A DNA stretch of 64,000 bases from an uncultured Oscillospiraceae bacterium (GCA_947588605.1 CANPYK010000001.1:1-64000), one strand, 5' to 3'. Positions 27,024 through 35,718 are shown, counted from the first letter of the stretch. Program-made: numbers and translations. The notes: generated by a model from the sequence alone, not told the origin.

Positions 27024-27595
27024 CAAAAATGTATGGGCCGCCGTCCCCGGCGGCCCGCCTGATGATTATTGACACATACCGAACAACGGCTTTCCCGTCA
27101 CGCAACGTGCCACGGGCGGGTTTGGAACCCGCCCCTACAGGAAATATGGAAGGCTATCCCATTCAACCGACATCGGAGGTCATCGAAACGCGGGCCGCCA
27201 AGAGAGGCGGCCCCTACGGCGGGGATTGAGCGCAATCTGGAAAATGTAGGGGCGGGTTCCAAACCCGCCCGTCCCTCGTCCCCCGTCCTTCGTCCCCCGT
27301 CCCCGCCGCGCGGGCAAATTAAAAACCGCGGCGAAGCCGCAACCTTTTTAAGCCCCCTCCTCGTAGGCGGGGGGCAGGGGGGTAGCGAGCGTTGGTCGAT
27401 AGAGCGCTATCGTCCAACCTTCGATCCCTCAGTCTCGCTTCGCTCGACAGATCCCCTTACGAAGGGGAGCCTTTTCGGCGCTTTGCGCCGCCTTTTATAA
27501 AAAATTGCGCCGCAGTGCGGCGCAAACCTTTTTGGTAGGGGCGGGTTCTAAACCCGCCCGTGCCTTGTCTCCCATCAATTTGGTTTTCTGTATTT
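27024..27595. repeat. GC-rich intergenic mosaic repeat cluster
   Basis: No gene seen. Contains GGGCCGCC/GGCGGCCC modules near 27032 and 27190, three GGGTTYNRAACCCGCCC-type hairpins at about 27112-27142, 27246-27271 and 27535-27563, the GCCCCCTCCTCGTAGG block near 27352, and a TTGCGCCGC-type stem with following CCTTTTT near 27496-27535. Confidence 0.8.
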
Positions 27596-28837
27596 TTACC
27601 GCTGGGGCTTTCCCGACAGGTATTTTTTCGCGTTGACGGGGTTGACGGCGGTGACGCCGTCGGGGCGGATCTCGAAGTGGAGGTGGGGGCCGGTGACGCG
27701 GCCGGTGGCGCCCATTTTGGCGATCACGTCGCCCTGAGCCACCTTGTCGCCGACGCTGACCAAAATCTCGCTTAGGTGCGCGTAGCAGGTGACGACGCCG
27801 TTGTCGTGCTGGATCTTGATGAAGTTGCCGTAGCTGCCCTTGGAGTCCTGGGCGTAGATGACGGTGCCGCCGTCGGCGGCCCAGACGTCGGTGCCCACCT
27901 TGTTGCCGATGTCCACGCCCTTGTGGTTGGTGGAGCCCACACTGATCTCACGCTGTCCGAAGGGGGAGGTGATGACGCCGGTGGTGGGCCAGATATAGGT
28001 GCCGGTGGAGTCGGTGCGGGAGCCGGGGATGGCGCCGATAGTGACCTCCCGGTCCACGGGCTTTGCGAGAATGGCGGACTGGCTCAGATAGCGGGAGACC
28101 TCCGCGCCGTTTTCCAGCACCAGGGTGTAGGTGTTGAGGCGCCGGCCCTCCGCGCCCTCCTGGGTGACGGTGATCTCGTCGGACCAGGCGTTCTCGTCGT
28201 AGGTGACGACCTCCTCATAGGGCAGGATCTCCGTGCTCTCCAGGCTTTCGTGGGTGACCACGGTGAGGGCCCAGGGAGAGTCGGCGTTCTCCGGGTCCAG
28301 CATAGCCGCAAGACCGGCGGCGTCGGTCACCAGACTGTCGCTGATATAGGAGGTGACGATCTCGGTTTCCTGGGCGAAGGCGGCGGAGACGGTGTTCTCG
28401 TCGCTGTAACGGTCCAGAATGCCCTGGAGCACCGCCTCAATGGCGTCCTTGCTGTCCATGGCGGCCACGATCTGGCCGTCCACGGTGAGGAAGGGGCGCA
28501 GGGCGATGCCCTCCACACTGCCCAGGAGCGCGCCGGTCAGGTCCTCGGCGGAGCCCGCGCCGGAGCTCAAGGTCGTGGAGACGGAGAGCCCCTCGTAGAC
28601 CGGGTGCTCCTCCCCTAAGATCATGGCGGCCACGGCGTCCGCCTCCTCGATGGCGGTGTCCAGGTCCGTGCGGGAGGCGACGGTGCCCACCACCTCCCCG
28701 TCGTAGGCGACGGCGTAGCAGACAAAGGAATCGGAAACGGCGGCCAGAATGACGGAAATCACGCAAACAGCCGCCAGCACCGACAGGAGGATCCCCCTGC
28801 GGCGAAGCTTTCCGGCGGATACGGGTTGGCGTTTCAT
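27596..28837 (-). CDS. Membrane-anchored M23 endopeptidase with G5 domain
   Basis: Cell-wall peptidase that should cut peptide crossbridges outside the cell. The 413-residue protein has one N-terminal membrane anchor (about 16-36), a non-catalytic region, a G5-like domain (about 194-266, with VVTYDEN and GRRLNTYTLVLENG), and a C-terminal LytM/M23 domain. Zinc ligands are visible: His305 and Asp309 in HKGVDIG, and His385/His387 in HLHFE. A complete active site suggests a true enzyme rather than a SpoIIQ-like degenerate factor. It is transcribed alone, divergent from yabP. Confidence 0.9.
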   Translation of the reverse strand: MKRQPVSAGKLRRRGILLSVLAAVCVISVILAAVSDSFVCYAVAYDGEVVGTVASRTDLDTAIEEADAVAAMILGEEHPVYEGLSVSTTLSSGAGSAEDLTGALLGSVEGIALRPFLTVDGQIVAAMDSKDAIEAVLQGILDRYSDENTVSAAFAQETEIVTSYISDSLVTDAAGLAAMLDPENADSPWALTVVTHESLESTEILPYEEVVTYDENAWSDEITVTQEGAEGRRLNTYTLVLENGAEVSRYLSQSAILAKPVDREVTIGAIPGSRTDSTGTYIWPTTGVITSPFGQREISVGSTNHKGVDIGNKVGTDVWAADGGTVIYAQDSKGSYGNFIKIQHDNGVVTCYAHLSEILVSVGDKVAQGDVIAKMGATGRVTGPHLHFEIRPDGVTAVNPVNAKKYLSGKPQR

Positions 28838-28899
28838 ACGAAGTAAGACCCCATTTATGATAAAAGATTACAAGATGGTTACAAATAGTAACGAAACGT

Positions 28900-28928
28900 A
28901 CTATACACCATTTCCCGGCCCCTGTCAA
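28900..28928 (-). promoter_or_regulatory. Predicted promoter of M23 peptidase gene
   Basis: Minus strand TTGACA (28928-28923), 17-bp spacer, TATAGT (28905-28900). The leader contains the inverted repeat GTTAC...GTAAC at about 28876-28891, a possible operator. No confident promoter for yabP was found in the same gap; a sporulation sigma factor may be used. Confidence 0.7.
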
Positions 28929-29055
28929 GGGCGGCGGGGCAAAAAATTAAAAATAGACATAAAAAACCCACATACGCGCCTTGTTTGGGCGATATACATA
29001 GAACAAGCCCCTCTGGGCTGAGCCAAAATACGGAAAACAGGGGAGGAAAACAGCA

Positions 29056-29334
29056 ATGGAGGAAGGTTGGGAAAGCAAGGCGCCCCATTCCCTGAGCCTG
29101 GACGGCCGGGGGAGGCTTTTGGTGTCAGGGGTGACGCAGGTCATGAGCTTCAACGAGCAGGAGGTCCTGATGGGCACCACCAGGGGGACCCTGGCGGTGC
29201 GTGGGGAGGACCTGCATATGGAGAAGCTCAGCGTGGACAGCGGCGACGTGGTGGTCACCGGCAGCGTGGACGCGCTGGAGTACGAGGACCCGGAGCCCCG
29301 GAGCGAGGGGTTCTTCGCCCGGCTTTTCAGGTGA
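29056..29334 (+). CDS. yabP: Sporulation protein YabP
   Basis: Spore-coat/cortex-stage protein, needed for sporulation in Bacillus. The 92-residue product matches YabP: HSLSLDGRGRLLVSGVTQV near residues 11-29 and a repeated short-strand pattern with no signal peptide. GGGGAGG precedes the ATG. The order yabP-yabQ-divIC-yabR that follows is conserved in endospore formers and supports both the call and a spore-forming host. Confidence 0.9.
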   Translation: MEEGWESKAPHSLSLDGRGRLLVSGVTQVMSFNEQEVLMGTTRGTLAVRGEDLHMEKLSVDSGDVVVTGSVDALEYEDPEPRSEGFFARLFR

Positions 29335-29337
29335 CGT

Positions 29338-29994
29338 ATGGGCGTATCGATCAAAGCGCAGCTCACCGGGGCCGTGCTGGCGCTGGCGCTGGGGATCGCG
29401 GCGGGGCTTCTCTATGACGTTTTCCGGGCGGCGCGGCGGAGCCTGAAAAGCCGGGCGGTGACGGTGCTGCTGGATCTGCTCTTCTGGGCGGCGGCGTTTC
29501 TGGGGCTCTTTTCCCTGGGCCTCTCCGCCGGGGAGGGTCAGCAGAGGATGTACAGCCAGGTCCTGGCCGCCCTGGGCGCGGCCCTTTATTTTCTGACGGT
29601 CAGCCGGTTTGTGGTGGAGCTGGGGGACACCGTGACCGTTTTTTTGGGGAAGGTCGTCTCCGTTTTGCTCTTTCCGGTCCGGTTTCTGGAGAAAATTTTA
29701 AAAAAATTTTGGAGAATTTCAAAAAAGTGCTTTTCTTATTGGAAGAAAAGGTTTAAAATAGCAGACAAGACCGGCCGCCGGAAACGCGCGGCCACGACAG
29801 GGGAGCGAACCCATGAGGATCAAGCGTTCAAGTATACTTACGAAGATCGTTCTGGCGGTCCTGGTCATCTACGCGCTGGTGATGCTGATCCACATCGGCG
29901 AGCGCATGGACGACGCCACAGGCGAGCTGGAGGATCTGCGGCGGCAGAACGCCGCGCTGGCCGCCGACGTGGACCGCAAGCAGTACGCCGTTAG
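29338..29994 (+). CDS. yabQ: Spore cortex protein YabQ with C-terminal extension overlapping divIC
   Basis: Membrane protein required for spore cortex formation in Bacillus. Residues 1-115 carry the YabQ membrane core (AGLLYDVFRAARR near 22-34, then three hydrophobic helices) followed by a Lys/Arg-rich cytoplasmic tail. It begins 4 bases after yabP. The frame does not stop until 29994, running 182 bases into divIC in another frame; the last 60 or so residues are Arg/Gly/Ala-rich, as expected of a shadow reading. Either the native stop was lost by a small indel or the tail is a tolerated extension. Confidence 0.82.
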   Translation: MGVSIKAQLTGAVLALALGIAAGLLYDVFRAARRSLKSRAVTVLLDLLFWAAAFLGLFSLGLSAGEGQQRMYSQVLAALGAALYFLTVSRFVVELGDTVTVFLGKVVSVLLFPVRFLEKILKKFWRISKKCFSYWKKRFKIADKTGRRKRAATTGERTHEDQAFKYTYEDRSGGPGHLRAGDADPHRRAHGRRHRRAGGSAAAERRAGRRRGPQAVRR

Positions 29995-30088
29995 CAACCC
30001 GACCGATCCCGCGGTCCTCGATGACATCATCCGCAACGAGCTGGGTTTGGTCAACCCGGACGAGGAGATCTTCTCCGCCGGGCATTAA
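29813..30088 (+). CDS. divIC: Septum formation initiator DivIC/FtsB-like
   Basis: Small bitopic division protein that pairs with FtsL/DivIB at the septum. The 91-residue protein has a short basic N-terminus, one membrane helix (about 11-28), a coiled coil (about 30-55, RMDDATGELEDLRRQNAAL) and the family end DPAVLDDIIRNELGLVNPDEEIF. GGGGAGCG precedes the ATG. The start lies inside the 3' part of the yabQ frame. Confidence 0.9.
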   Translation: MRIKRSSILTKIVLAVLVIYALVMLIHIGERMDDATGELEDLRRQNAALAADVDRKQYAVSNPTDPAVLDDIIRNELGLVNPDEEIFSAGH

Positions 30089-30140
30089 AAGGCTCGACCC
30101 TCTCCGCCATCGGAGGGCAGAAAGGAAATTTAGAGGTAAT

Positions 30141-30578
30141 ATGGACATTCAAAAGGGACAGATCCTGACAGGCAAGGTCACGGGCATCACAAAATTCGGC
30201 GCCTTTGTGCAGCTGGCGCCGGGGAGATCGGGGCTTGTGTATATCTCCGAGATCGCCAACACCTTCGTGAACAACGTCGCCGACTTCCTCTCCATCGGGC
30301 AGGAGGTCACGGTGAAGGTCATCGGCATCGACGAGCAGAACCGCATCAACCTCTCCATCAAGCAGGCCCTGCCCCCCAAGCCCAGGACGGAGCCCGCCTC
30401 CCGTCCCCAGTCCCGCCCCGCCCGTCCCCCGCACCCGGACGCCTACCAGCCCCAGTCCGACGCCCCCGTGGACGCCGACTTCGAGGATAAGCTCAAGCGC
30501 TTCATGAAGGACTCCGAGGGCCGCATCTCCGACATGATGCGCCAGACTGAGCGGAGAAACTCCAAGCGGAGACGGTAA
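30141..30578 (+). CDS. yabR: S1-domain RNA-binding protein YabR
   Basis: Single S1 domain protein expected to bind RNA or the ribosome. Of 145 residues, 1-75 form the S1 fold (GKVTGITKFGAFVQL, GLVYISEIA, INLSIKQA), followed by a Pro/Arg-rich linker and a charged C-terminal helix. ATG 30141 follows AGAGGTAAT; the frame upstream of it overlaps divIC and is not used. Fourth gene of the conserved yab cluster, closed by a terminator. Confidence 0.88.
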   Translation: MDIQKGQILTGKVTGITKFGAFVQLAPGRSGLVYISEIANTFVNNVADFLSIGQEVTVKVIGIDEQNRINLSIKQALPPKPRTEPASRPQSRPARPPHPDAYQPQSDAPVDADFEDKLKRFMKDSEGRISDMMRQTERRNSKRRR

Positions 30579-30589
30579 AGATGAAAAGA

Positions 30590-30618
30590 AAAAGGACGCC
30601 GGTGAGGCGTCCTTTTTG
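30590..30618 (+). terminator. Intrinsic terminator of yab cluster
   Basis: 12-bp stem AAAAAGGACGCC/GGCGTCCTTTTT with a 5-base loop; the right arm supplies the T-run. Confidence 0.85.
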
Positions 30619-30687
30619 GTGGGCTGCGGGTCCCGACGACGGGGGCCGGAGGTGAACTCAGGGGACCAATTTGCGCTTTCGGCGGGG

Positions 30688-33249
30688 TCACCAGGACGAC
30701 CCGCCGCCCCCGCCTGCGCCGCCCCCGCCTGCGCCGCCGCCTAAGCCGGCGTCGGTCTCGCCGAGCGCGATCTCGGCGATCAGGTCCAGCATGGGCTGGA
30801 GGCGTTGGGGAAGCTGCTGCTCCCAGATGGAGGGCACAGCCGCGGTCAGCTCCTCATACGTCTGGTAGTAGGGCAGCCCAAAGGTCGTGGGGACGGGGCT
30901 CTGGAAAGCGTACTCTGAGGTGAGACGGTGGTTCTGGACAAATTCCATAGCGAACTCGCTCACGGTTCCGACACACATCATGGGATTGGAGCGGAAGATG
31001 TCTCGATCTTGATAAGAATCGTAATAATAATCGGGGCATTGGATGTAGAGACGAAGGGTCAATGGATCGACATAACTTCTATAATAACTAGTCACTCCTG
31101 TAAAGCCTTGCCCAATCGAAACCACCATCAGACGAGCGTCAAGATTCCACTTCGTGGAAGACGTCACATAGAGTACCATGTCCCCCGCTTTAATATTGTA
31201 ACGTTCAATCTGGTCAAATATAGGGTCATAATCATCGAGGAAATCGAGGAAGAAGGTGTCAGGGCAAACGGCGCGGAGGATCGGCTCCAGCCAGAGGTCA
31301 TAATTCAACTCGCCATACTTACGGAACACGAACAACCGGGGCTTGGCGGGTTCAAAGACGATCTCGGTCTGAGTGGGCTCTCCCTCCACCGTCACCAGGG
31401 CGCTTGTCTCATGAAAGTCGCAGCCGGCATTCAGCCTGTGAATGCCATTGGGAAGATAGATGTAGGCCTTGCCGTCCTCCTCGGAGTAATGAGAGGTGAT
31501 GGTCTTGTCATTCGCCTCGTCGTACCAGTCCACCAGGCCGCCCTCCACCAGCTCCCGGTCGCAATAGCGCAGAGTCACGGTCGTCTTGAACCGGATCTTT
31601 GGGCAGAGGCCCAGGCCCCCGGACCACTTTTCCGGGTCGGCGCTGTTCAGGCCCTTGGTGACGTAGAAGTCCCCAAACTCACCGGGCAGCTTCTGCTGGA
31701 CGCTGGATTCCAGCTCCTGATTGAAGTTCAGACGCTCCAGGAGGGGGATCTCATACCCGACGCTGAGCGACAGCTTCGCGTACAGGTCCCCGTCTATGCA
31801 ATTCGAGCAGGGGTGGTAGAGATCCGGACTGTCGTCCCAGGCAGAAAGGCTGCTAGCCTCCCGGCCCTCCGCCCGGAAGCCGCAGAGGAGCTGGCCGTAC
31901 ACGTCCCCGACACCCAAGATCCCGGTGCTCACCTTGATGCCCATCATCTGCTCCAGGGAGCCGGACAGGTAGAGGTCCACATCCACATCCTCCACGGCGG
32001 ATTGGGAGAGATTGTGCATATAGGGGTCGGCAACGCACATCTGCAGATCGTAGCCCAGCCTGTCCGTTCTGCGCCCGGAGATGGAACCGTCCAGTTCTCC
32101 CGCTGCCGTGACCTTGACGACGGGAGCGGCCTTCACCACCAGAGGTCCGCCTATAGGGAGGACCACCGGCACCAGCTCCCTGTTGACGATGTCCCCGTGG
32201 ACGTTCAGGGAGCCCGACAGCGTCAGGCCGGAGGGAATATCGAAGACCACCATGCTGCGGAAATACAGGTTCCAGACGCTGACGCGAAGGATGACGTGGA
32301 TGTTCCGCACCCCCGCCGTGACGGAGCCGCCCAGGGAGGCCGTGACGCCCGCGCCCCCGACCCCCGCGGGGACGTCAAGGGAGGTGTTCAGGGCCAGGGG
32401 GAAGGTGAACTGGAAGCCCGGCGAGTTGACGTCCACGTCGATCTTCCCGCCTTCCAGGAGCCAGATTGCCGCCGGCACCCAGAGGGCGAGGGGACGGGCC
32501 GTGCGGGGGGCGGAGCCCGTCTGTGCGATTGCCGGGGCCAGGGAACTGGCCACCCGGGGCCCGGACCCCGTCCGGGCGGCGGTGGGGGAGGCGCCGGAGG
32601 CGATCTCGGCGTCCGAGGGAACGCCGGGGGCCAGGAACTCCAGGGACTCGCCCTCCCGGAGGCTCGCGGAGTCGAATTCCATGTCCTCGGCGCTGAAGCT
32701 GAGGTCCATGTCGATGTCCGCGTAGGAGATGAGCTCACTGAGGTCCAGCTCCCCGCCGGTGAGGGTCAGGGTGTCCCCATCCCGCTCCAGCTCGTCCACC
32801 AAAACGGCCAGCTGCCGGAAGGTGCCGGCGAGGGGGATCACAAGGATGTCGCCGCGCCTGGCGTTTTTGAGGTCCGACGACGGGTCCTCAAAGACGTAGA
32901 CCCGCGCCTCCTCGTCCATGGAGACGAGCGTCTCCCGCTCCTCCAGGACCTCCACGCCCTTTTGGTAGACCATGAAGTTCGTGGTGGGGTCGTCGTCCAG
33001 GTTGACCACGGTCTGGCCGGGGAAGTCGTCCACGGTCAGGACGAAGATCTTCTCGGGGTCGGTCTCCCGCTCATCCTCCGGGGCCACCAGGGAGGAGCTG
33101 CCCCGGCCTGTGTCCCGTCCGCCGTCCCCGTCCGTGTCCCGCTCCCCGCCGTCTCCCGCCAGGAGCACGACGGCGACGATCACTCCCGCGGCCACGGCCG
33201 CCAGGAGCAGGAAAAGCCACCAAAACCGTTTGAAAAAGCCTTTTTTCAT
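30688..33249 (-). CDS. Large exported protein of unknown function with Gly-rich tail
   Basis: Not recognised. 853 residues: a Lys-rich start, one membrane anchor or uncleaved signal (about 9-31), a Gly/Asp-rich linker, then a long beta-rich external region. There is an imperfect duplication near 218-250 (ARTGSGPRVASSLAPA and AQTGSAPRTARPLAL). Only a few Cys, including PCSNC in the middle. The C-terminus ends in a run of Gly with occasional Ala, then SSW, which is low-complexity. GGAAGTGAG precedes ATG 33249. It could be an extracellular adhesin-like or envelope protein; no enzyme motif was seen. Confidence 0.75.
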   Translation of the reverse strand: MKKGFFKRFWWLFLLLAAVAAGVIVAVVLLAGDGGERDTDGDGGRDTGRGSSSLVAPEDERETDPEKIFVLTVDDFPGQTVVNLDDDPTTNFMVYQKGVEVLEERETLVSMDEEARVYVFEDPSSDLKNARRGDILVIPLAGTFRQLAVLVDELERDGDTLTLTGGELDLSELISYADIDMDLSFSAEDMEFDSASLREGESLEFLAPGVPSDAEIASGASPTAARTGSGPRVASSLAPAIAQTGSAPRTARPLALWVPAAIWLLEGGKIDVDVNSPGFQFTFPLALNTSLDVPAGVGGAGVTASLGGSVTAGVRNIHVILRVSVWNLYFRSMVVFDIPSGLTLSGSLNVHGDIVNRELVPVVLPIGGPLVVKAAPVVKVTAAGELDGSISGRRTDRLGYDLQMCVADPYMHNLSQSAVEDVDVDLYLSGSLEQMMGIKVSTGILGVGDVYGQLLCGFRAEGREASSLSAWDDSPDLYHPCSNCIDGDLYAKLSLSVGYEIPLLERLNFNQELESSVQQKLPGEFGDFYVTKGLNSADPEKWSGGLGLCPKIRFKTTVTLRYCDRELVEGGLVDWYDEANDKTITSHYSEEDGKAYIYLPNGIHRLNAGCDFHETSALVTVEGEPTQTEIVFEPAKPRLFVFRKYGELNYDLWLEPILRAVCPDTFFLDFLDDYDPIFDQIERYNIKAGDMVLYVTSSTKWNLDARLMVVSIGQGFTGVTSYYRSYVDPLTLRLYIQCPDYYYDSYQDRDIFRSNPMMCVGTVSEFAMEFVQNHRLTSEYAFQSPVPTTFGLPYYQTYEELTAAVPSIWEQQLPQRLQPMLDLIAEIALGETDAGLGGGAGGGGAGGGGGSSW

Positions 33250-33324
33250 GGTCTCACTTCCAATATGTAGAAATCAGAGAGTATAAAAAGTAAATCCCCG
33301 GTTTCCCGGAGACTTACATGGGGT

Positions 33325-33579
33325 TCAGCCGTCCTTTTCCAGGTAGCTGATGACCAGCTCCTGGAGGAGCTCGTCGCGGTCGATGCGGGTGATGAGGGCG
33401 CGGGCGTTGTTGTAGTTGGTGATGTAGGTGGGGTCCTCGGACAGGATGTAGCCCACGATCTGGTTGATGGGGTTGTAGCCCTTGAGCTTCAGGGAGTCGT
33501 ATACCGAGGATAAGATCTCCCGCGTGCCTATTTTTTTGTCTACCACGTTGAATTTTCTGGTGAAATCAAGATCATCCAT
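33325..33579 (-). CDS. ireB: IreB family regulatory phosphoprotein (UPF0297)
   Basis: Small cytoplasmic protein phosphorylated by IreK/PrkC-type kinases and linked to cell-wall stress and cephalosporin tolerance in enterococci. The 84-residue protein matches the family over its whole length, with [19 protein letters not shown] at residues 5-23 and [17 protein letters not shown] near 34-50; the N-terminal Thr is the phosphorylation region in relatives. In many Firmicutes it precedes ruvX (yrrK); here the downstream gene is the unrelated 853-residue protein. Confidence 0.93.
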   Translation of the reverse strand: MDDLDFTRKFNVVDKKIGTREILSSVYDSLKLKGYNPINQIVGYILSEDPTYITNYNNARALITRIDRDELLQELVISYLEKDG

Positions 33580-33624
33580 GTCCGTTTCCCTCCTGTCTTA
33601 TGTTTATCTTTTGCTGATTCCATT

Positions 33625-33652
33625 ATTATATCAAATAATTCCACCGTGTAAA
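33625..33652 (-). promoter_or_regulatory. Predicted promoter of ireB
   Basis: Minus strand TTTACA (33652-33647), 16-bp spacer, TATAAT (33630-33625). Confidence 0.6.
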
Positions 33653-33690
33653 GAAGGAAACACTATTTTTCATCAAAAATTTATAATTTC

Positions 33691-34365
33691 TCAGGTGATT
33701 TTCCCCTCCCGGACCCGGAAGACCAGGTAGGACCGGCCGTCGATGTCCTGGGCCGCGCCGAAGCGGAAGGCCGGGAGCATGGGGAAGGGCATGGAGGGGG
33801 AGAAGGGGAAGGCCAGCAGGACGTCGCCGCCGTCGGGCATCACGAGGGCCCCGGCGATCTCGCGGGCGCAGGCGATGAGGTCCGGGTCGGTGAAGTACCG
33901 CGCCGGGTCCGGCTCCGGGGTCCAGGAGACAGGCGCGGGGGCGGGTCCAGGCTCCGGTTCGGGGGCGGGGATGGGCTCCGGTTCCGGCTCGGGTTCGGGC
34001 TCCGGTTCCGGTTCGACAGGTTCAGGCTCCGGTTCAGGTTCCGGTTCCGGTTCCGGTTCCGGTTCCGGTTCCGGTTCAGGCTCCAGAGGCGGGACGGCCT
34101 CCCCCAGGGGGACCAGCAGCGCCCGCGCCGCCGCGCCGTCATGGGGTCCCAGCTCCAGGGGGGAGAGCTTTTTCGTGAGCGCCTGACCGCCGTCTTTAGG
34201 GGTGGGGATGCCCAGGCTCAGGTCCCCGTCGTGAAATTGAAGGATGAGCCTCGCGGGCGGGAAAAGCTCGTCGCTTTTGTAGGCAAACGCGGTCTTCACC
34301 CCGGCGGGCGTGACCGTCAGCTCCCCGGCGGCCCGTCCGCCGGGAGTGGTGACATCATAACGCAC
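33691..34365 (-). CDS. Unknown protein with long Glu-Pro repeat
   Basis: Not recognised. 224 residues without a signal peptide: an N-terminal domain (1-92), an almost perfect alternation of Glu and Pro from about 94 to 145, and a C-terminal domain (about 150-224). EP repeats form stiff extended rods, as in TonB linkers. AAGGAGG lies before ATG 34365; a mobile element begins 16 bases upstream of the start, so its own promoter may have been displaced. Confidence 0.7.
   Translation of the reverse strand: MRYDVTTPGGRAAGELTVTPAGVKTAFAYKSDELFPPARLILQFHDGDLSLGIPTPKDGGQALTKKLSPLELGPHDGAAARALLVPLGEAVPPLEPEPEPEPEPEPEPEPEPEPEPVEPEPEPEPEPEPEPIPAPEPEPGPAPAPVSWTPEPDPARYFTDPDLIACAREIAGALVMPDGGDVLLAFPFSPSMPFPMLPAFRFGAAQDIDGRSYLVFRVREGKIT
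33953..34085. repeat. Hexanucleotide tandem repeat inside the Glu-Pro protein gene
   Basis: Units of GGTTCC, GGCTCC and close variants in tandem, encoding the alternating Glu-Pro rod on the minus strand. Slippage by whole units keeps the frame. Confidence 0.85.
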
Positions 34366-34381
34366 AATAAAAACCTCCTTA

Positions 34382-34540
34382 TACTAATATCTAATTAAAA
34401 CAAGACATTTGCGACGGTCTTTTTCGCGTCATGCTGCGTCAGCCGCCTTGGGAATACATACAGTATTCCCTGCGGCGTCTTCCTTGCCTGACACGAAAAA
34501 TCCTCGCCGCTCGGTGTCTTCTTTTAAATAGATATTAGTA
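34382..34540. mobile_element. MITE-like element, copy 1 (159 bp)
   Basis: Ends in TACTAATATC and GATATTAGTA; the inverted repeat extends to about 19 bp with one mismatch. Flanked by a 3-bp direct repeat TTA (34379-34381 and 34541-34543). Internally palindromic, with ATTCCC/GGGAAT and CGCGTCA/TGACGCG arms. No coding capacity. Same family as 55949-56267, 56546-56704 and 58032-58191. Confidence 0.85.
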
Positions 34541-34547
34541 TTAGGGC

Positions 34548-34582
34548 AAAAAAATACCCGGACGTAGAAGTATACGTCCGGG
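34548..34582 (-). terminator. Intrinsic terminator for the 176-residue protein gene
   Basis: 10-bp stem CCCGGACGTA/TACGTCCGGG; on the minus strand it is followed by TATTTTTTT. Confidence 0.85.
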
Positions 34583-34610
34583 GTTCTTGAAATATGTATG
34601 CCTGATGGGC

Positions 34611-35141
34611 TTACGACACCGTATAGTCCCCGCGGATGAGGAGCTTGGTGTTGTCCTTCGTGGCCTTGACGCCGTTGTCCTTGATGGTGACCATGTACAT
34701 GTGGTTGGTGAGGAGCTCCGTGTCGGCATAGGGGACGCTCTTGGCGTCCGTCTCGTCCACCAGGCGCGGGTTGTTGGGGCCGAAGGACACCACGGCGCCC
34801 AGGCGCGGCATGATCTCCGTGCCCACGCCGCAGGTGACGGTCTGGCCCTTGGAAAGCGTCAGCACCTCAAAGCCGGAGACGACGCTGCCCTGGCCGGTGG
34901 AAGTCTCGTTCTCAGCGGCAAGCTCGTCAAGGCGCGCCTCAAGCTCGGCCAGCTTCCCGCCGGTCATCTCCTCAAGCTTGGCCATGATGGCGGGGGTCAG
35001 CGTCTCGTTTAAATAGCTCAGCGTCACCAGCGGGTCGTCCTTTGACCCGTAGTTGGTGACGGCCATGGTGGTAAGGCCGGAGACCAGCGCCACGGCCACC
35101 AAAACGGCTATGGCGATGACGGCTTTCTTTCCTTTGCTCAT
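34611..35141 (-). CDS. Membrane-anchored protein of unknown function
   Basis: Unassigned. The 176-residue protein has an N-terminal membrane anchor (about 7-28), the stretch DPLVTLSYLNETLTPAIMAK, a short coiled-coil-like helix (about 55-80), and a C-terminal beta-rich region around VLTLSKGQTVTCGVGTEIM that may bind small ligands or pack as a sandwich. Similar short anchored proteins occur in clostridia without known function. GAGAGGTACC precedes the start, and a strong terminator follows. Confidence 0.75.
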   Translation of the reverse strand: MSKGKKAVIAIAVLVAVALVSGLTTMAVTNYGSKDDPLVTLSYLNETLTPAIMAKLEEMTGGKLAELEARLDELAAENETSTGQGSVVSGFEVLTLSKGQTVTCGVGTEIMPRLGAVVSFGPNNPRLVDETDAKSVPYADTELLTNHMYMVTIKDNGVKATKDNTKLLIRGDYTVS

Positions 35142-35187
35142 ATGTACGGTACCTCTCTTTTTGTGTCCGCCCCCGGCGCGCCGGGGC

Positions 35188-35212
35188 CCGGGGAGCGCTT
35201 TGCGCTCCCCGG
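35188..35212 (-). terminator. Strong hairpin after mazF (possible terminator)
   Basis: Perfect 11-bp stem CCGGGGAGCGC/GCGCTCCCCGG with a TTT loop, 6 bases after the mazF stop, followed by a second GC-rich hairpin at about 35168-35186. Neither is followed by a T-run on the minus strand, so termination is uncertain. Confidence 0.4.
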
Positions 35213-35218
35213 ATGTTC

Positions 35219-35572
35219 CTATCCGTGCAATCCAAAGCTGACGGCGATGGCGTCGTCCACTTTATTCATGAGCTCCTCGTCCACCCGTCCCATGCGTTCC
35301 CGAAGGCGCCGCTTGTCGATGGTGCGGATCTGCTCCAGGAGCACCACGGAGTCCTTGGTGAGGCCGAAGGACCTGGCCTCCAGCTCGATATGGGTGGGCA
35401 GACGGGCCTTGCCGATCTGCGAGGTGATGGCCGCGGCGATCACCGTGGGACTGTGCTTGTTGCCGGTGTCGTTCTGGACAATAAGTACAGGCCGCATACC
35501 GCCTTGCTCCGAGCCTACCACGGGGCTCAGGTCGGCATAGTAGATGTCTCCTCTTTTGACTGCGCTCGACAC
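35219..35572 (-). CDS. mazF: MazF/PemK-family endoribonuclease toxin
   Basis: Sequence-specific mRNA interferase like Bacillus EndoA/NdoA. The roughly 117-residue protein shows the core [28 protein letters not shown], then [22 protein letters not shown] and [16 protein letters not shown] prefer GTG 35572, about 10 bases after GGAG; GTG 35581 would overlap that site. It follows alr, as in Bacillus, but the 136-base gap upstream holds no antitoxin frame. Confidence 0.92.
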   Translation of the reverse strand: MSSAVKRGDIYYADLSPVVGSEQGGMRPVLIVQNDTGNKHSPTVIAAAITSQIGKARLPTHIELEARSFGLTKDSVVLLEQIRTIDKRRLRERMGRVDEELMNKVDDAIAVSFGLHG

Positions 35573-35718
35573 ACTCTTCACTCTCCGACGAATTGATAGC
35601 CGCCCGGCCTTGCGTGGGCCGGACTACCATAATTCTTTCACAAAGAAGAGTAATTTATACAGCGTGGCAAAATTACCCGGACGGTTTTTTCCCGCCCGGT
35701 CCATTGTATGCCGGCCGG

